Assembly: GCF_001426865.1 (NCBI RefSeq)
Contig: NZ_LMFO01000012.1
Location: 249,086 to 313,085, forward strand
Reading direction: 5' to 3'
DNA from: Paenibacillus sp. Root52
GTDB taxonomy: Bacteria > Bacillota > Bacilli > Paenibacillales > Paenibacillaceae
Length of the DNA stretch: 64,000 nt
The notes under the pieces were generated by a model that was not told where the DNA came from, searched no databases, and worked only from the letters and a program-made list of their open reading frames with translations. Below, piece by piece: positions 55,688 to 63,968 of this stretch. The stretch's first letter is position 1. Each line of letters starts with the position of its first letter. Position numbers and translations under genes: made by a program.

Positions 55688-56011
55688 ATGAAAATGCTCA
55701 TCGTTACTTTCATGTCGGTGATTCTCAGTTTTACGGGAGTTTTTGCAACAAGTAATGGAGCGACGATGCCGGACTATGCGAAGTGGGGAATTATTGCGGT
55801 TAAGGAAACCCAGACTAAGTATAATGTTGATATTGTAGATTATAAACATATTGGTCGTACCTCTCTTACAGCTAATCAGTCTAGGGAGCAATTCAAGTTA
55901 TGGGTACGAGCCAAAGACGGCAGAGAATTCGCGGTGTATGTCAATGTTGATTTTAATCCTTCAACTCAGCAATTAAAAAACGTACAATTTACAGAATCAG
56001 ATCGACACTGA
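55688..56011 (+). CDS. DUF3889 (YqzG/YhdC-like) secreted protein
   Basis: 107 residues from ATG 55688, preceded by AAGGAG (a GTG at 55679 lies inside that site). Signal peptide MLIVTFMSVILSFTGVFATS, then YAKWGIIAVKETQTKYNVDIVDYKHIGR and REFAVYVNVDF, the DUF3889 pattern of small exported proteins of unknown function. Confidence 0.82.
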   Translation: MKMLIVTFMSVILSFTGVFATSNGATMPDYAKWGIIAVKETQTKYNVDIVDYKHIGRTSLTANQSREQFKLWVRAKDGREFAVYVNVDFNPSTQQLKNVQFTESDRH

Positions 56012-56047
56012 GTGTAAAACTTGTTATAGCGGATAGCGGTCCATAGA

Positions 56048-56086
56048 AACCAGGCAGCCCTGAGCAGAGGATGTCTGGTTTTATTT
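56048..56086 (+). terminator. Terminator after the DUF3889 gene
   Basis: AACCAGGCA / TGTCTGGTT (one G-T pair), TTATTTATTTTTT. Confidence 0.8.
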
Positions 56087-56116
56087 ATTTTTTTATCTAA
56101 ATCCTTTTTTTAGTTG

Positions 56117-56165
56117 TTGAATAAAGAACTTATGTTCGCATATAATAAATAACAAACATATGTTC
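56117..56165 (+). promoter_or_regulatory. Promoter with two LexA/DinR-like boxes
   Basis: TTGAAT 56117-56122, 18-bp spacer, TATAAT 56141-56146. Box 1 GAACTTATGTTC (56126-56137, perfect GAAC-N4-GTTC) lies in the spacer; box 2 AAACATATGTTC (56154-56165, one mismatch) lies just downstream of the -10, 28 bp away. Confidence 0.65.
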
Positions 56166-56185
56166 TTATATAGGAGGGGTCGTTA

Positions 56186-56401
56186 ATGTTAGGTAAATAC
56201 ATCGGACAGATGGTTGAGCTTGTATACATGGATCGTGCAGGGCACATTACACAGCGGCAGATTCGAATTAACAGTGTACGAGGTGGATTGATTAAAGCAT
56301 CCGCAGGAAAAGATGGGGCACCCCGAACATTTCTTGAACAGGGTATCCTAGCCTGGCGGCCAGTACTTCAGAAGGAAGGGAAGCTGGACTATGCTAAATG
56401 A
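56186..56401 (+). CDS. Hypothetical protein, first gene of a putative SOS operon
   Basis: 71 residues with GGAGGGG upstream. LGKYIGQMVELVYMDRAGHITQRQIRINSVRGGLIKASA suggests a small WYL- or SH3-like beta barrel; the end is FLEQGILAWRPV. Not assigned. Overlaps the next gene by 11 bp, so translation is coupled. Promoter carries two LexA-like boxes. Confidence 0.65.
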   Translation: MLGKYIGQMVELVYMDRAGHITQRQIRINSVRGGLIKASAGKDGAPRTFLEQGILAWRPVLQKEGKLDYAK

Positions 56402-56672
56402 TTTTGATCGTAAAGTCTTACGAATTATTGTGAATTACGCGGGACAGCGCCGTCGTATGCCTCGTATGGATGAGCTGGAGACCAAGACAGGGAGGAGTAA
56501 AACGCTCATCCAAGAGTCCTTGCAGGAGCTTGAGCGCAGACAATATATTTACTGGGAGAACAAGTCAACACTGGAAGGTATTCAAATATTGCAGGCATGG
56601 GAGCAGGTGCCTACACCGATTCAAAAGCCCAAACCCAAAGTGGATGCCCTGAAATATTTTACGGAATATTAA
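56391..56672 (+). CDS. Small winged-helix-like protein, second gene of a putative SOS operon
   Basis: 93 residues. DFDRKVLRIIVNYAGQRRRMPRMDELETKTGRSKTLIQESLQELERRQYIYWEN reads as helix-turn-helix plus wing (MarR/LexA-N-like), followed by a Pro/Lys-rich tail. It may bind DNA. Starts inside the previous gene (ATG 56391). No close family recognised. Confidence 0.65.
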   Translation: MLNDFDRKVLRIIVNYAGQRRRMPRMDELETKTGRSKTLIQESLQELERRQYIYWENKSTLEGIQILQAWEQVPTPIQKPKPKVDALKYFTEY

Positions 56673-56695
56673 ACTGGCAAAATAAAAGTAATACC

Positions 56696-56735
56696 AAAAA
56701 CGCCAACCCGTTAACACGGATTAGCGTTTTATATA
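56696..56735 (+). terminator. Terminator of the putative SOS operon
   Basis: AAAACGCC..CCCG / CGG..AGCGTTTT imperfect stem. Confidence 0.6.
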
Positions 56736-56754
56736 TCAGATCGATGATCTCAAC

Positions 56755-56991
56755 TTAGAAGCTTGGCAATTGGTCCAGATTATTGGATGGATCGCCATCG
56801 GCATCACCACGGATATACATCTCCCCATCCTTGCCCTTGAATACATTGACACCAGCAATTGCGCCAGCCTGTACTTCTGTCAGTGCCTGTTGATAATCTA
56901 ACACCCGACCTGTTGAAGTTTGAAAGGCAGTTAGATCACCATCTCCATTCTTCTGCACGGCGGTGAAGCTCTCACGAGTTGTCTGATCCAT
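56755..56991 (-). CDS. DUF3892-like protein
   Basis: 78 residues, ATG 56991 with AAGGAGAG upstream. FTAVQKNGDGDLTAFQTSTGRVLDYQQALTEVQAGAIAGVNVFKGKDGEMYI fits the DUF3892 pattern (V..NG.G.I..F.T..G..L.Y..A...V..G.I.GV.V). Cytoplasmic, function unknown, common in spore-formers. Confidence 0.75.
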   Translation of the reverse strand: MDQTTRESFTAVQKNGDGDLTAFQTSTGRVLDYQQALTEVQAGAIAGVNVFKGKDGEMYIRGDADGDPSNNLDQLPSF

Positions 56992-57100
56992 GTTGTCACA
57001 CTCTCCTTATCTGAACAAGTAGGATTCTGGTTTCAACCTTATCCTGTCCGGAACAGTAGAAAGTATGCATTGGAGAAGAGGTATAAGCCGTAAGTGTTAA

Positions 57101-57550
57101 TTATAGTGCTTTTCTCATGCGAACATGCAGAATACCTGCATCGTAAAAAGGTTCATCCGAAATCACTTCGTATCCTAATTTCTCATAGAATTTCTGAGCC
57201 TGACATTGTGCATCCAGTACAGAATACGTTAAGCCTAACTCACGTGCCCGCTCTTCCATCGCTAACAAAAGCACGCGTCCATAACCAAATGAACGGTGGG
57301 ATTGAAGTACAGCGATACGCTGCATTTTGGCGGTATCCTTGCTGTAATAGAGAAGTCGTCCTGTTGCTACCGCTTGTCCATCCGCATACAATAACACATG
57401 GTGTGCATCGGGACTAATAACATCATATTGATCAATCTCCAGATCGGCGGGCACCTGTTGTTCGATTACAAAAACCTGATTGCGTATCTCCAGAGCTTCT
57501 TGGAGCTGTTCCTCTGTTGTTACATAACTAATTTCCGCTGCCAATTCCAT
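57101..57550 (-). CDS. GNAT-family N-acetyltransferase
   Basis: Minus strand, 149 residues from ATG 57550. The GNAT fold is complete: LEIRNQVFVIEQQVPADLE, VATGRLLYY, the acetyl-CoA loop MQRIAVLQSHRSFGYGRVLL and the C-terminal AQKFYEKLGYEV. YjcF-like. The start is uncertain: the frame is open to TTG 57595 with a distant AGGA, while AAAGAAGG lies right before ATG 57550 and would fit TTG 57544 best. Substrate unknown. Confidence 0.82.
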   Translation of the reverse strand: MELAAEISYVTTEEQLQEALEIRNQVFVIEQQVPADLEIDQYDVISPDAHHVLLYADGQAVATGRLLYYSKDTAKMQRIAVLQSHRSFGYGRVLLLAMEERARELGLTYSVLDAQCQAQKFYEKLGYEVISDEPFYDAGILHVRMRKAL

Positions 57551-57647
57551 TCCTTCTTTCTGCTCTTGCGCGACATGTAAGAATGCATTATACAAAAAAA
57601 TGCAATTCCTGTATAGTTAAAGTGGAACATAATGGAAAGGGGTGTTG

Positions 57648-57764
57648 ATGATGGGTATGGCAGGGGTTATGACCATAACACTCTTGTTATCTGCCGGCAT
57701 GTTTGCTTTATTATATTATGTCACCAAGAAGGCGTATTCTAAGAAGTGGGATGAAGATGAGTAG
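57648..57764 (+). CDS. 38-residue single-pass membrane protein
   Basis: Tandem ATG 57648/57651 after GGAAAGGGG. MMGMAGVMTITLLLSAGMFA then LLYYVTKKAYSKKWDEDE: one helix and a charged tail. Good ribosome site and coherent layout; no family. Confidence 0.6.
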   Translation: MMGMAGVMTITLLLSAGMFALLYYVTKKAYSKKWDEDE

Positions 57765-57791
57765 TTGCGAGTTACACGATTAAAGCGGAAC

Positions 57792-58037
57792 TTAAGGTAG
57801 AACCTCACTATTTCCCTGCGGAGAATATACGTCCTGAATAACCGATTTGGAATATACATCAAGCCAGACCGGAAGTGCTTCAGTCCCACTTGGGCTCTGT
57901 AACTGTTGAAATTGTACAGTATGCTCATCCCGTTCCAAACTGCAGCCAGAAGCGACAATAATGATTAGGGAGGTACCGAGCAGAGCCACTAGTTTGACAG
58001 TAACGTACTGTACGTTGCGTAATTGTATGTGCTTCAT
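57792..58037 (-). CDS. Small lipoprotein
   Basis: 81 residues, ATG 58037 preceded by GAGGTGATT. Signal peptide LVALLGTSLIIIVASGCS with lipobox VASGC; the mature ~49 residues are polar (SLERDEHTVQFQQLQSPSG). Would be processed by the LspA encoded at 7502. Unknown function. Confidence 0.6.
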   Translation of the reverse strand: MKHIQLRNVQYVTVKLVALLGTSLIIIVASGCSLERDEHTVQFQQLQSPSGTEALPVWLDVYSKSVIQDVYSPQGNSEVLP

Positions 58038-58115
58038 AGAGAATCACCTCATTATTCAATTGGGAATCATTCCTTTATTGTTCTCCAATATGGTGGTAAT
58101 CTAACCACAAAACAA

Positions 58116-58145
58116 TTGACAATGTACGCGGTTACTTGGTATGAT
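58116..58145 (+). promoter_or_regulatory. Promoter in front of the tRNA fragment
   Basis: TTGACA 58116-58121, 18-bp spacer, TATGAT 58140-58145. No intact gene follows for 105 bp, only a D-arm-like tRNA remnant. Confidence 0.6.
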
Positions 58146-58177
58146 ACTGTTACTTGATTTACATATATATGTACATG

Positions 58178-58200
58178 ATCTGTTAGCTCAGCTGGGACTA
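58178..58200 (+). pseudogene. Truncated tRNA remnant (5' part)
   Basis: GTTAGCTCAGCTGGGA is a textbook D-arm but no anticodon or T-arm follows (continues CTAATGAGTTAATAG). It starts about 30 bp after a promoter, as a tRNA gene would, and lies 60 bp before the intact tRNA-Val. Confidence 0.5.
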
Positions 58201-58217
58201 ATGAGTTAATAGCCATA

Positions 58218-58246
58218 TTGAAATATTTTTTATCAGTGGATATAAT
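58218..58246 (+). promoter_or_regulatory. tRNA-Val promoter
   Basis: TTGAAA 58218-58223, 17-bp spacer, TATAAT 58241-58246. Confidence 0.8.
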
Positions 58247-58257
58247 ACAATTATTGA

Positions 58258-58329
58258 AGGGCGATAGCTCAGCGGGAGAGCATTATCTTGACAGGGTAAG
58301 GGTCGTGGGTTCGATCCCCACTCGTCCTA
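58258..58329 (+). tRNA. tRNA-Val (GAC)
   Basis: 72 nt. Acceptor AGGGCGA / TCGTCCT (one G-T pair), D-arm GCTCAGCGGGAGAGC with a short loop, anticodon stem-loop TTATC-TTGACAG-GGTAA, T-arm GTGGGTTCGATCCCCAC, discriminator A. The first base A and the short D-loop are slightly unusual, but every stem pairs. Confidence 0.93.
58284..58294 (+). other. attL-like core in the tRNA-Val anticodon region
   Basis: TATCTTGACAG here recurs at 60524-60534; counting GGGAGA upstream, 17 of 21 bases match. Confidence 0.55.
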
Positions 58330-58339
58330 TATACATGAG

Positions 58340-58379
58340 ATCAATGAACAGTCAACTATGGCTGTTCATTGATTTTTTT
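58340..58379 (+). terminator. Terminator after tRNA-Val
   Basis: ATCAATGAACAG / CTGTTCATTGAT 12-bp stem, T7. Confidence 0.92.
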
Positions 58380-58521
58380 GCATTTAAATGAATAACAGGA
58401 AAAGAAGAATACTGTGCAATTTGTGAGCATTATAAATATGGCTCTGACGTGTAGTTAAATATTATTATCAATTGAAGTTTACACTAAATAAATATTCTGT
58501 CTTTCTATCGAAGAAAGCTAA

Positions 58522-58761
58522 CTATCCCGATGTATTAGTATCTCTCAAAAAGAACTCAACTAACATTTTAGTTATATAGGATTTTTCAATATCATGTGTG
58601 TATTCTAAATCAGGAGCCTTCGGATTGTAATAGAAAGTGCGACACCTACTGGAAATAAATAAAAATGGCCCATGGCCGGATTCATGTAAAATGAAGGTTC
58701 CGTATGCTATCGGATGAATACATAGAACAACAAATAAGAGAGATATAAACCAAAGGACTAC
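58522..58761 (-). pseudogene. Fragment of an HExxH membrane protease-like gene
   Basis: A 79-codon open frame on the minus strand without a usable start codon reads WFISLLFVVLCIHPIAYGTF, then HESGHGPFLF, and ends RDTNTSG. A hydrophobic helix leading straight into HExxH is the M50 (site-2 protease) arrangement. A stop (58762-58764) lies just upstream, so the 5' part is lost. It fills most of the 552-bp gap between tRNA-Val and the recombinase. Coding origin is plausible, not proven. Confidence 0.35.
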
Positions 58762-58881
58762 CTACAACAGATTATGTGGGTTGTTTTCACTTTATTTTAT
58801 TGACTTAATGGAATATTCTGGGTATAATTTTATAGTTAAAGTAGAGAAAGAGATATCGTTATTTTATAACAGAAAAAAGAT

Positions 58882-60522
58882 ATGGTGGTGCAAAAATTGG
58901 TGCAAATTAAACGTGTAGCAACTCTGTATCGTGTATCTACAAAAGGACAGTTAGATGGAAACGATATACCGATGCAGCAGCGATCATGCAGAGGAATGAT
59001 TGAAAAGCAAAAAGGCTGGAAGTTAGTTAAGGAATATACCGAAAAAGGCGTCTCAGGATTCAAAGTGTCTGCCTCGAATCGTGATGTTATTCAACAGGCT
59101 AAAGAGGATGCAGAAAACGGTTTGTTTGATGTTTTGTTAGTGTTCATGTTCGATAGATTGGGAAGGAAAGATGATGAGACTCCCTTTGTACTTGAGTGGT
59201 TTGTAAATATGGGAATCGAAATGTGGTCTGTAATAGAAGGGCAACAAAAAATTGAGGCACACACAGATAGACTTGTTAACTATTTAAGGTTTTGGCAGTC
59301 AAGTGGAGAAAGCAGAAAGACATCTGACCGTGTCAACGAAAAACACATGCAGATGGTTGAGGATGGAATTTTCAGGGGTGGCGGAATACCTTATGGCTAC
59401 AAGGGTATTGATTCAGGAGATGTAAACAAGAAAGGTAAGATACTACTTAAATTAGTCAAACATGAGGAAGAATCTGCTGTAGTACATAGAATTTTTAGAC
59501 TGGTGCTGGATGAGGGATATGGACAACTGAGAATAGCTAAATTGTTAAATGAAGAGGGGATTCCTACTCGAAAAGCTAAACAATGGGGTGCAGCTACTGT
59601 GAATGTTATACTCAAGAATCCTATATACAAAGGGGTAATGAGGTATAGGAAAGAATCTGGAGATGATACATTTTCAAAGCCTATTCCTGAGTTAATTATA
59701 GTCCCCGAAGAAGAGTGGAATTCAGTACAGGATATCAGAGAAAAGAAAAACCCAAAAAGTAAACAAAATAAAGACAATTCTGTACCCATGAGCACAAAAG
59801 GAAGTCTGCTTCTTACAGGAATAGCTAGATGTGGATGTTGTAATTCAAGATTAACTTCAACAACGTTTGTAAATAAGTATAAAGCAGCCAATGGAGAAAT
59901 ACTCAGATACAATCAAAATAAAAGTTACCGTTGTAGTGGCAAATTGCAGGGCAAAACAGATTGCAATGGTCAAGCAACTTTTTCATCTAGGAAAGTTGAA
60001 GGACAGGTAATGAAGCAAGTCAATATTTATTTAAACCAACTTCAAACTATAGACTTTGGATCAAAAATTGAATCTATTAAAAAGAAAACGTCAAATGAGG
60101 AAGAAAAGAAGATAAAGAAATTACAAAGTATCCTCGAAGAGCATTATAATGAACTTTCTGTCTTAAATGCTGAAGTTCCAAAGGCGATTATGGGTAAGAG
60201 TACCTTTAAGCCGGATATGCTTAGTGGACTCATAGAGACTAAAGAGAATGAAATCACGCAAACTTCAAATGAGATTAATGAGATTAAAAAATTACTCTCG
60301 TCGAAGAAAATTGTGATATCTGAAATGGAAACGTTAAAAGAGTACATTCCTATTTGGCAAGATGTATTTGATAAAGCGTCTACGGAAAAGAAGAAAATGA
60401 TGCTGAGTACACTTATTGATGTGGTTTACGTAAGCAAAGAGAAGATTTCAGTGGAGATCAAGGTAAGATTAAAAGAATTCCTAGATCATTATTCCGGTGA
60501 AAGTAAAGATGCTGGGAGATAA
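58882..60522 (+). CDS. Large serine recombinase (site-specific integrase)
   Basis: 546 residues. N-terminal resolvase domain with the catalytic Ser in YRVSTKGQ (~residue 15) and RLGRKDDE helix; then the recombinase domain (GIPYGYKG, GQLRIAKLLNEEGIPTRK), a zinc-ribbon with CGCC near 315 and CSG..DC near 355, and a long coiled coil (~395-480). Such enzymes integrate and excise phages or small islands without high-energy cofactors. ATG 58882 has only a weak A-rich site. Codon composition is more AT-rich than neighbouring genes, which fits acquisition. The gene's last codons overlap the right att-like segment. Confidence 0.93.
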   Translation: MVVQKLVQIKRVATLYRVSTKGQLDGNDIPMQQRSCRGMIEKQKGWKLVKEYTEKGVSGFKVSASNRDVIQQAKEDAENGLFDVLLVFMFDRLGRKDDETPFVLEWFVNMGIEMWSVIEGQQKIEAHTDRLVNYLRFWQSSGESRKTSDRVNEKHMQMVEDGIFRGGGIPYGYKGIDSGDVNKKGKILLKLVKHEEESAVVHRIFRLVLDEGYGQLRIAKLLNEEGIPTRKAKQWGAATVNVILKNPIYKGVMRYRKESGDDTFSKPIPELIIVPEEEWNSVQDIREKKNPKSKQNKDNSVPMSTKGSLLLTGIARCGCCNSRLTSTTFVNKYKAANGEILRYNQNKSYRCSGKLQGKTDCNGQATFSSRKVEGQVMKQVNIYLNQLQTIDFGSKIESIKKKTSNEEEKKIKKLQSILEEHYNELSVLNAEVPKAIMGKSTFKPDMLSGLIETKENEITQTSNEINEIKKLLSSKKIVISEMETLKEYIPIWQDVFDKASTEKKKMMLSTLIDVVYVSKEKISVEIKVRLKEFLDHYSGESKDAGR

Positions 60523-60556
60523 CTATCTTGACAGCTTAGGGGTTCGAGCTCACTAC
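60514..60556 (+). other. attR-like duplicated tRNA-Val segment
   Basis: GGGAGA-N4-TATCTTGACAG, then GGGTTCGA and CACTA in the order of the tRNA-Val anticodon-to-T-arm half, with small deletions. It marks the right end of a ~2.25-kb insertion. Confidence 0.55.
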
Positions 60557-60569
60557 AGAGCATAGCTGA

Positions 60570-60600
60570 AAGCCCTTGATTATCAAGGGCTTTTTTAATT
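60570..60600 (+). terminator. Terminator after the recombinase
   Basis: AAGCCCTTGA / TCAAGGGCTT perfect stem, T6. Confidence 0.9.
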
Positions 60601-60633
60601 TTTCAACCTCTGACAGGAAGGTGAATAATAGTT

Positions 60634-61308
60634 TTAGGGACGAATTGGGGAACCTTCAACCCACTCACCATCTTTCCAGATATCAGGATTATCAATCACC
60701 TGGTCTTCCCCGCGGATCATAGAATCATAGCTATCTTTCCCGCTAGTATACCAATCCATGATAACTAAATTTCCACGTGAGTTCTGAATGATAAATTCAG
60801 TAGGCTCGGCATAACTTCCCACATCCTTAATGACCTCTGCGTCTATTTTAAGATAGAAAAAGTCACCTTCATCATGAAACTCTGCTTTCTCAACACCTGC
60901 TTTAAGACCTGTTACTGTATTATCCGTAAGGTTATTTTGGAGAAATAATTCATGCTGGGAATCAATTTTCGCTTGCATATATTGTTTTAAGTTATCGTTG
61001 TCCAAATAAGTGTTCACATCAAATTCTGAGCCATTCCAAGTGGCTTTGTAATACGCTGTCAGAGCAGATACACACATGGCATAAGCTGATTCGAAATCTC
61101 GTACAGATAGACTATTCGGACCTAATGCTACAAACGTGGATGGTGTATTCGGAGTGTTCTCGGTAATCGCAGTCGTTTGATTCTCTGGATTTATAACTTC
61201 TTGCTGAACATCTGTAACAGGGCGGACTAACTCCTCGTTGTCCTCATTAACATTCGTACATGCACTAAGCATGATTAAAAGTAAAAATAACAAGTAAACC
61301 TGCTTCAT
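60634..61308 (-). CDS. Hypothetical lipoprotein
   Basis: 224 residues on the minus strand. Signal peptide LFLLLIMLSAC with lipobox LSAC, a Thr/Asn/Glu-rich linker (to ~60), then a globular part with ARDFESAYAM-like helices and strands (EGDFFYLKIDAEVIKD, RGNLVIMDWYTSGKDSY). Similar exported proteins occur in Bacillales, but no named domain is evident. GGGGAG precedes the ATG. Confidence 0.65.
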   Translation of the reverse strand: MKQVYLLFLLLIMLSACTNVNEDNEELVRPVTDVQQEVINPENQTTAITENTPNTPSTFVALGPNSLSVRDFESAYAMCVSALTAYYKATWNGSEFDVNTYLDNDNLKQYMQAKIDSQHELFLQNNLTDNTVTGLKAGVEKAEFHDEGDFFYLKIDAEVIKDVGSYAEPTEFIIQNSRGNLVIMDWYTSGKDSYDSMIRGEDQVIDNPDIWKDGEWVEGSPIRP

Positions 61309-61643
61309 CTACTCTCCCCCAAACACCAATCATTTGTAAAATGATATTTATTCCATATTATGTAATACTCCACATGCTGTCAAATCTGTTACCAACAAAT
61401 GGGGCTTCCTAACTTGATCAACATACATCACTTATCCCATCTCAGCTTGTTCAACAGATCAAGACAAAGTGCCTGCACCAGAATCATAACAGCATTTCCC
61501 CCGTATCGTTAAATGTACAATTTCTATCTTTTAAACGAAACACTGCCTTTTTTTAAACCAAAATTAAAGAAAACACAAATTCAACATAAGGTTCTTCTTC
61601 TAAACTTAAATCAACATTCAACATAACGTAGAGGAGAGAACAT

Positions 61644-63866
61644 ATGAAACATTCCAGTCCATTCAAGTCGAAGTTTGTCAAAACAGGGATTACGGGTGCA
61701 CTTGCACTCATGTTTGCAGCTTATCCACTTGTGAACACCGATTATGCTATCGCACAATCGGTATCTGCAACGATCCCAACTACAGGGTTAACGCAAACGA
61801 TCCAAGACAATGTTAAGCAACAGGCATCGATCCAATACCACATTCAAGCTAAACTGAACGAGAAGGACATGACCTTGGAGGGGAGTGAGCGAATTACGTA
61901 TCTCAACACAAGTAAGGATACATTGGAGCAATTGGTTCTTCATACATATGCGGATGCGAACCGCTCAGCATCCACGCAGGCAGACACTTTTGAACAATCT
62001 AATGAGCAGATCAGCCAGAATAGTCCGGATAAAACAGCGCAGGATTTTCTCGGGGGGATCGACATCAAGCATGTGACAATGGTAGGAGGTCAAGCTCTTA
62101 ATTATCAAAATAAAAATCAATCATTAACGGTGAAGTTGCAGGCTCCGCTTCAACCAGGGGCATCCGTATCCCTGCAGATTGATTTTCATTTGAAGATACC
62201 GTATGGATTGCAACGCATATCGCACTACAATGACATTATTAATGGAGCACATTGGTTCCCTGTTATGTCTGTCTACGATGAAGGTAAACAAGTATGGAAT
62301 ACAGCGCCATATAGCCGCACTTTCGAGAGTGATTATTACACCTCATCCGATTTTGACGTGCAACTGAGCGTGCCAGCGGATTATGAGGTCGCGATGCCTG
62401 GTGTCATGACAACAAGGGAGGATGCAGAGCAAGGTCGAAAAATCATATCCGCTCAGGCGAACAATACGCGGGAATTTGTTTTATTTGCCAGCCCGAATTA
62501 CACAGTGGCCAGCGTTACCCGGAATGGTTTGACGGTTGAATATTATTATTTGGACAACGAGCCTGGGAAGAAAGAAATTGCTGAACAATATATCGATCAG
62601 GCATTCAAAGCCATGAATTTCTTTGGCAAGAAGTATGGGCAGTATCCTTATCCAGAATTCCGAATTGTTGAATCGTATGTGGAGAATGTAGCTGTGGAGT
62701 ATTCAAGACTAATTCAGATGGGACAGTTGTCAACGGACTCTTTGCCAGAGAAAGACACCACATTCATACACGAAATCGCGCATCAGTGGTTTCATGCCTT
62801 AATTGGTAATGATTCAGAGAACGAATCGTTCTTAGATGAGGCATTTGCTGACTTCTCCATGGTATATTTTCAAGAGAAGCAGGGAGATAAGCTCAATGGC
62901 TTTAACGCCTTACGTTTCGATAATGAACCTGTAGACTTAGCGATCGCTTCAACGAATGAAGAGGCAGGAGACATGGCAGGACTGTTGTACTATCAGAAAG
63001 GACGACAAGCCATCTATCAGCTATACCGCTCTGTTGGCGAAGAGAAATTTGATGCTTTTATGCAAGCCTATTTCAAGCGATATGTCTACCAGAATGCGAC
63101 GGTTGATGGACTACTTCGGACCATTGAAGATGTGTTAGGTAATGAACAGCGCAAGGAGATGGAGACCGCCTTATTACAGCCTAATTTTGTGCTGGAGCCT
63201 GAATTCCAGTTATCGCTCGAAGAGAGAACCGCCTATTTTCATGACGTTTTTCAATTGCAATATCAAGCATCATTAAATCTGGTTCCCGATCTGCCTGTTG
63301 AAGTGATGAATCGTCTGATGGCCAAGGTTCTTCAGGATGAGCCATTAACTATTGTCCTCAGTGATCAGGTAAGTAAACAAGCTGACAAGCAGCAAGAGGC
63401 GATAATGAGTCAATTAACGGCTTTTTTCAATACAAGTGGTGTGAAATATGATGTGGTGAAAGACCGCGGGGAATTAAAGCAAAAGATGAAGAGTGAGATA
63501 TCAACAAGCAACTTGATTGTCTTTGGTAACACAGAGAACAATGGATTCGTGCAAGCGTTGAAGCCTAGCATTATGGATCGAGCAAAGCAGATTGGTTTTG
63601 CTTGGAAAAATACGATGGAGCAGCCTCATGCCTCAGGAGCATATATCACCAAACATCCGTATAACCAGAATCGGTTGATGCTACATTATTTCTGGAATGA
63701 GGATCATCTGAGTGAAGAGGCTGCCCAAGCTTACGTATTACAAATGCAGAACACAATTAGATTTACTAACGACTACTATCAGTACTATGTGATGGATGAG
63801 CAAGGTAAAGAGGTAGCTGTCAAAAAAGTAGAAAATCCAATTGCTCACTACTTCTCCGAGGAATAA
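61644..63866 (+). CDS. Secreted M1-family zinc aminopeptidase homologue
   Basis: 740 residues. Signal peptide ending LVNTDYAIAQS, an N-terminal beta-sandwich, then the catalytic domain with HEIAHQWFHALIGNDSENESFLDEAFADF, i.e. HExxH at ~376-380 and the third zinc ligand Glu near 399. The exopeptidase motif GxMEN is replaced by ENVAVEYSRLIQMG, which occurs in divergent M1 members. A C-terminal ~200-residue domain is of unknown type. GAGGAGAG precedes ATG 61644. Activity on peptides outside the cell is inferred. Confidence 0.88.
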   Translation: MKHSSPFKSKFVKTGITGALALMFAAYPLVNTDYAIAQSVSATIPTTGLTQTIQDNVKQQASIQYHIQAKLNEKDMTLEGSERITYLNTSKDTLEQLVLHTYADANRSASTQADTFEQSNEQISQNSPDKTAQDFLGGIDIKHVTMVGGQALNYQNKNQSLTVKLQAPLQPGASVSLQIDFHLKIPYGLQRISHYNDIINGAHWFPVMSVYDEGKQVWNTAPYSRTFESDYYTSSDFDVQLSVPADYEVAMPGVMTTREDAEQGRKIISAQANNTREFVLFASPNYTVASVTRNGLTVEYYYLDNEPGKKEIAEQYIDQAFKAMNFFGKKYGQYPYPEFRIVESYVENVAVEYSRLIQMGQLSTDSLPEKDTTFIHEIAHQWFHALIGNDSENESFLDEAFADFSMVYFQEKQGDKLNGFNALRFDNEPVDLAIASTNEEAGDMAGLLYYQKGRQAIYQLYRSVGEEKFDAFMQAYFKRYVYQNATVDGLLRTIEDVLGNEQRKEMETALLQPNFVLEPEFQLSLEERTAYFHDVFQLQYQASLNLVPDLPVEVMNRLMAKVLQDEPLTIVLSDQVSKQADKQQEAIMSQLTAFFNTSGVKYDVVKDRGELKQKMKSEISTSNLIVFGNTENNGFVQALKPSIMDRAKQIGFAWKNTMEQPHASGAYITKHPYNQNRLMLHYFWNEDHLSEEAAQAYVLQMQNTIRFTNDYYQYYVMDEQGKEVAVKKVENPIAHYFSEE

Positions 63867-63968
63867 CCCTGAAATTTTTGATAAAAGACCTAAGATTGAC
63901 ACCAAACTGGGCGAACCCCCATATGATGCACTACATCAGTAAGCACTTGGGGAAATGGGGAATCCAGG

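Noticed and set aside
61309..61643. 335-bp gap before the M1 peptidase
   Set aside because: Checked for genes and RNA structure: AT-rich, with only short CAACATA-like repeats just before the ribosome site; no promoter clear enough to list.
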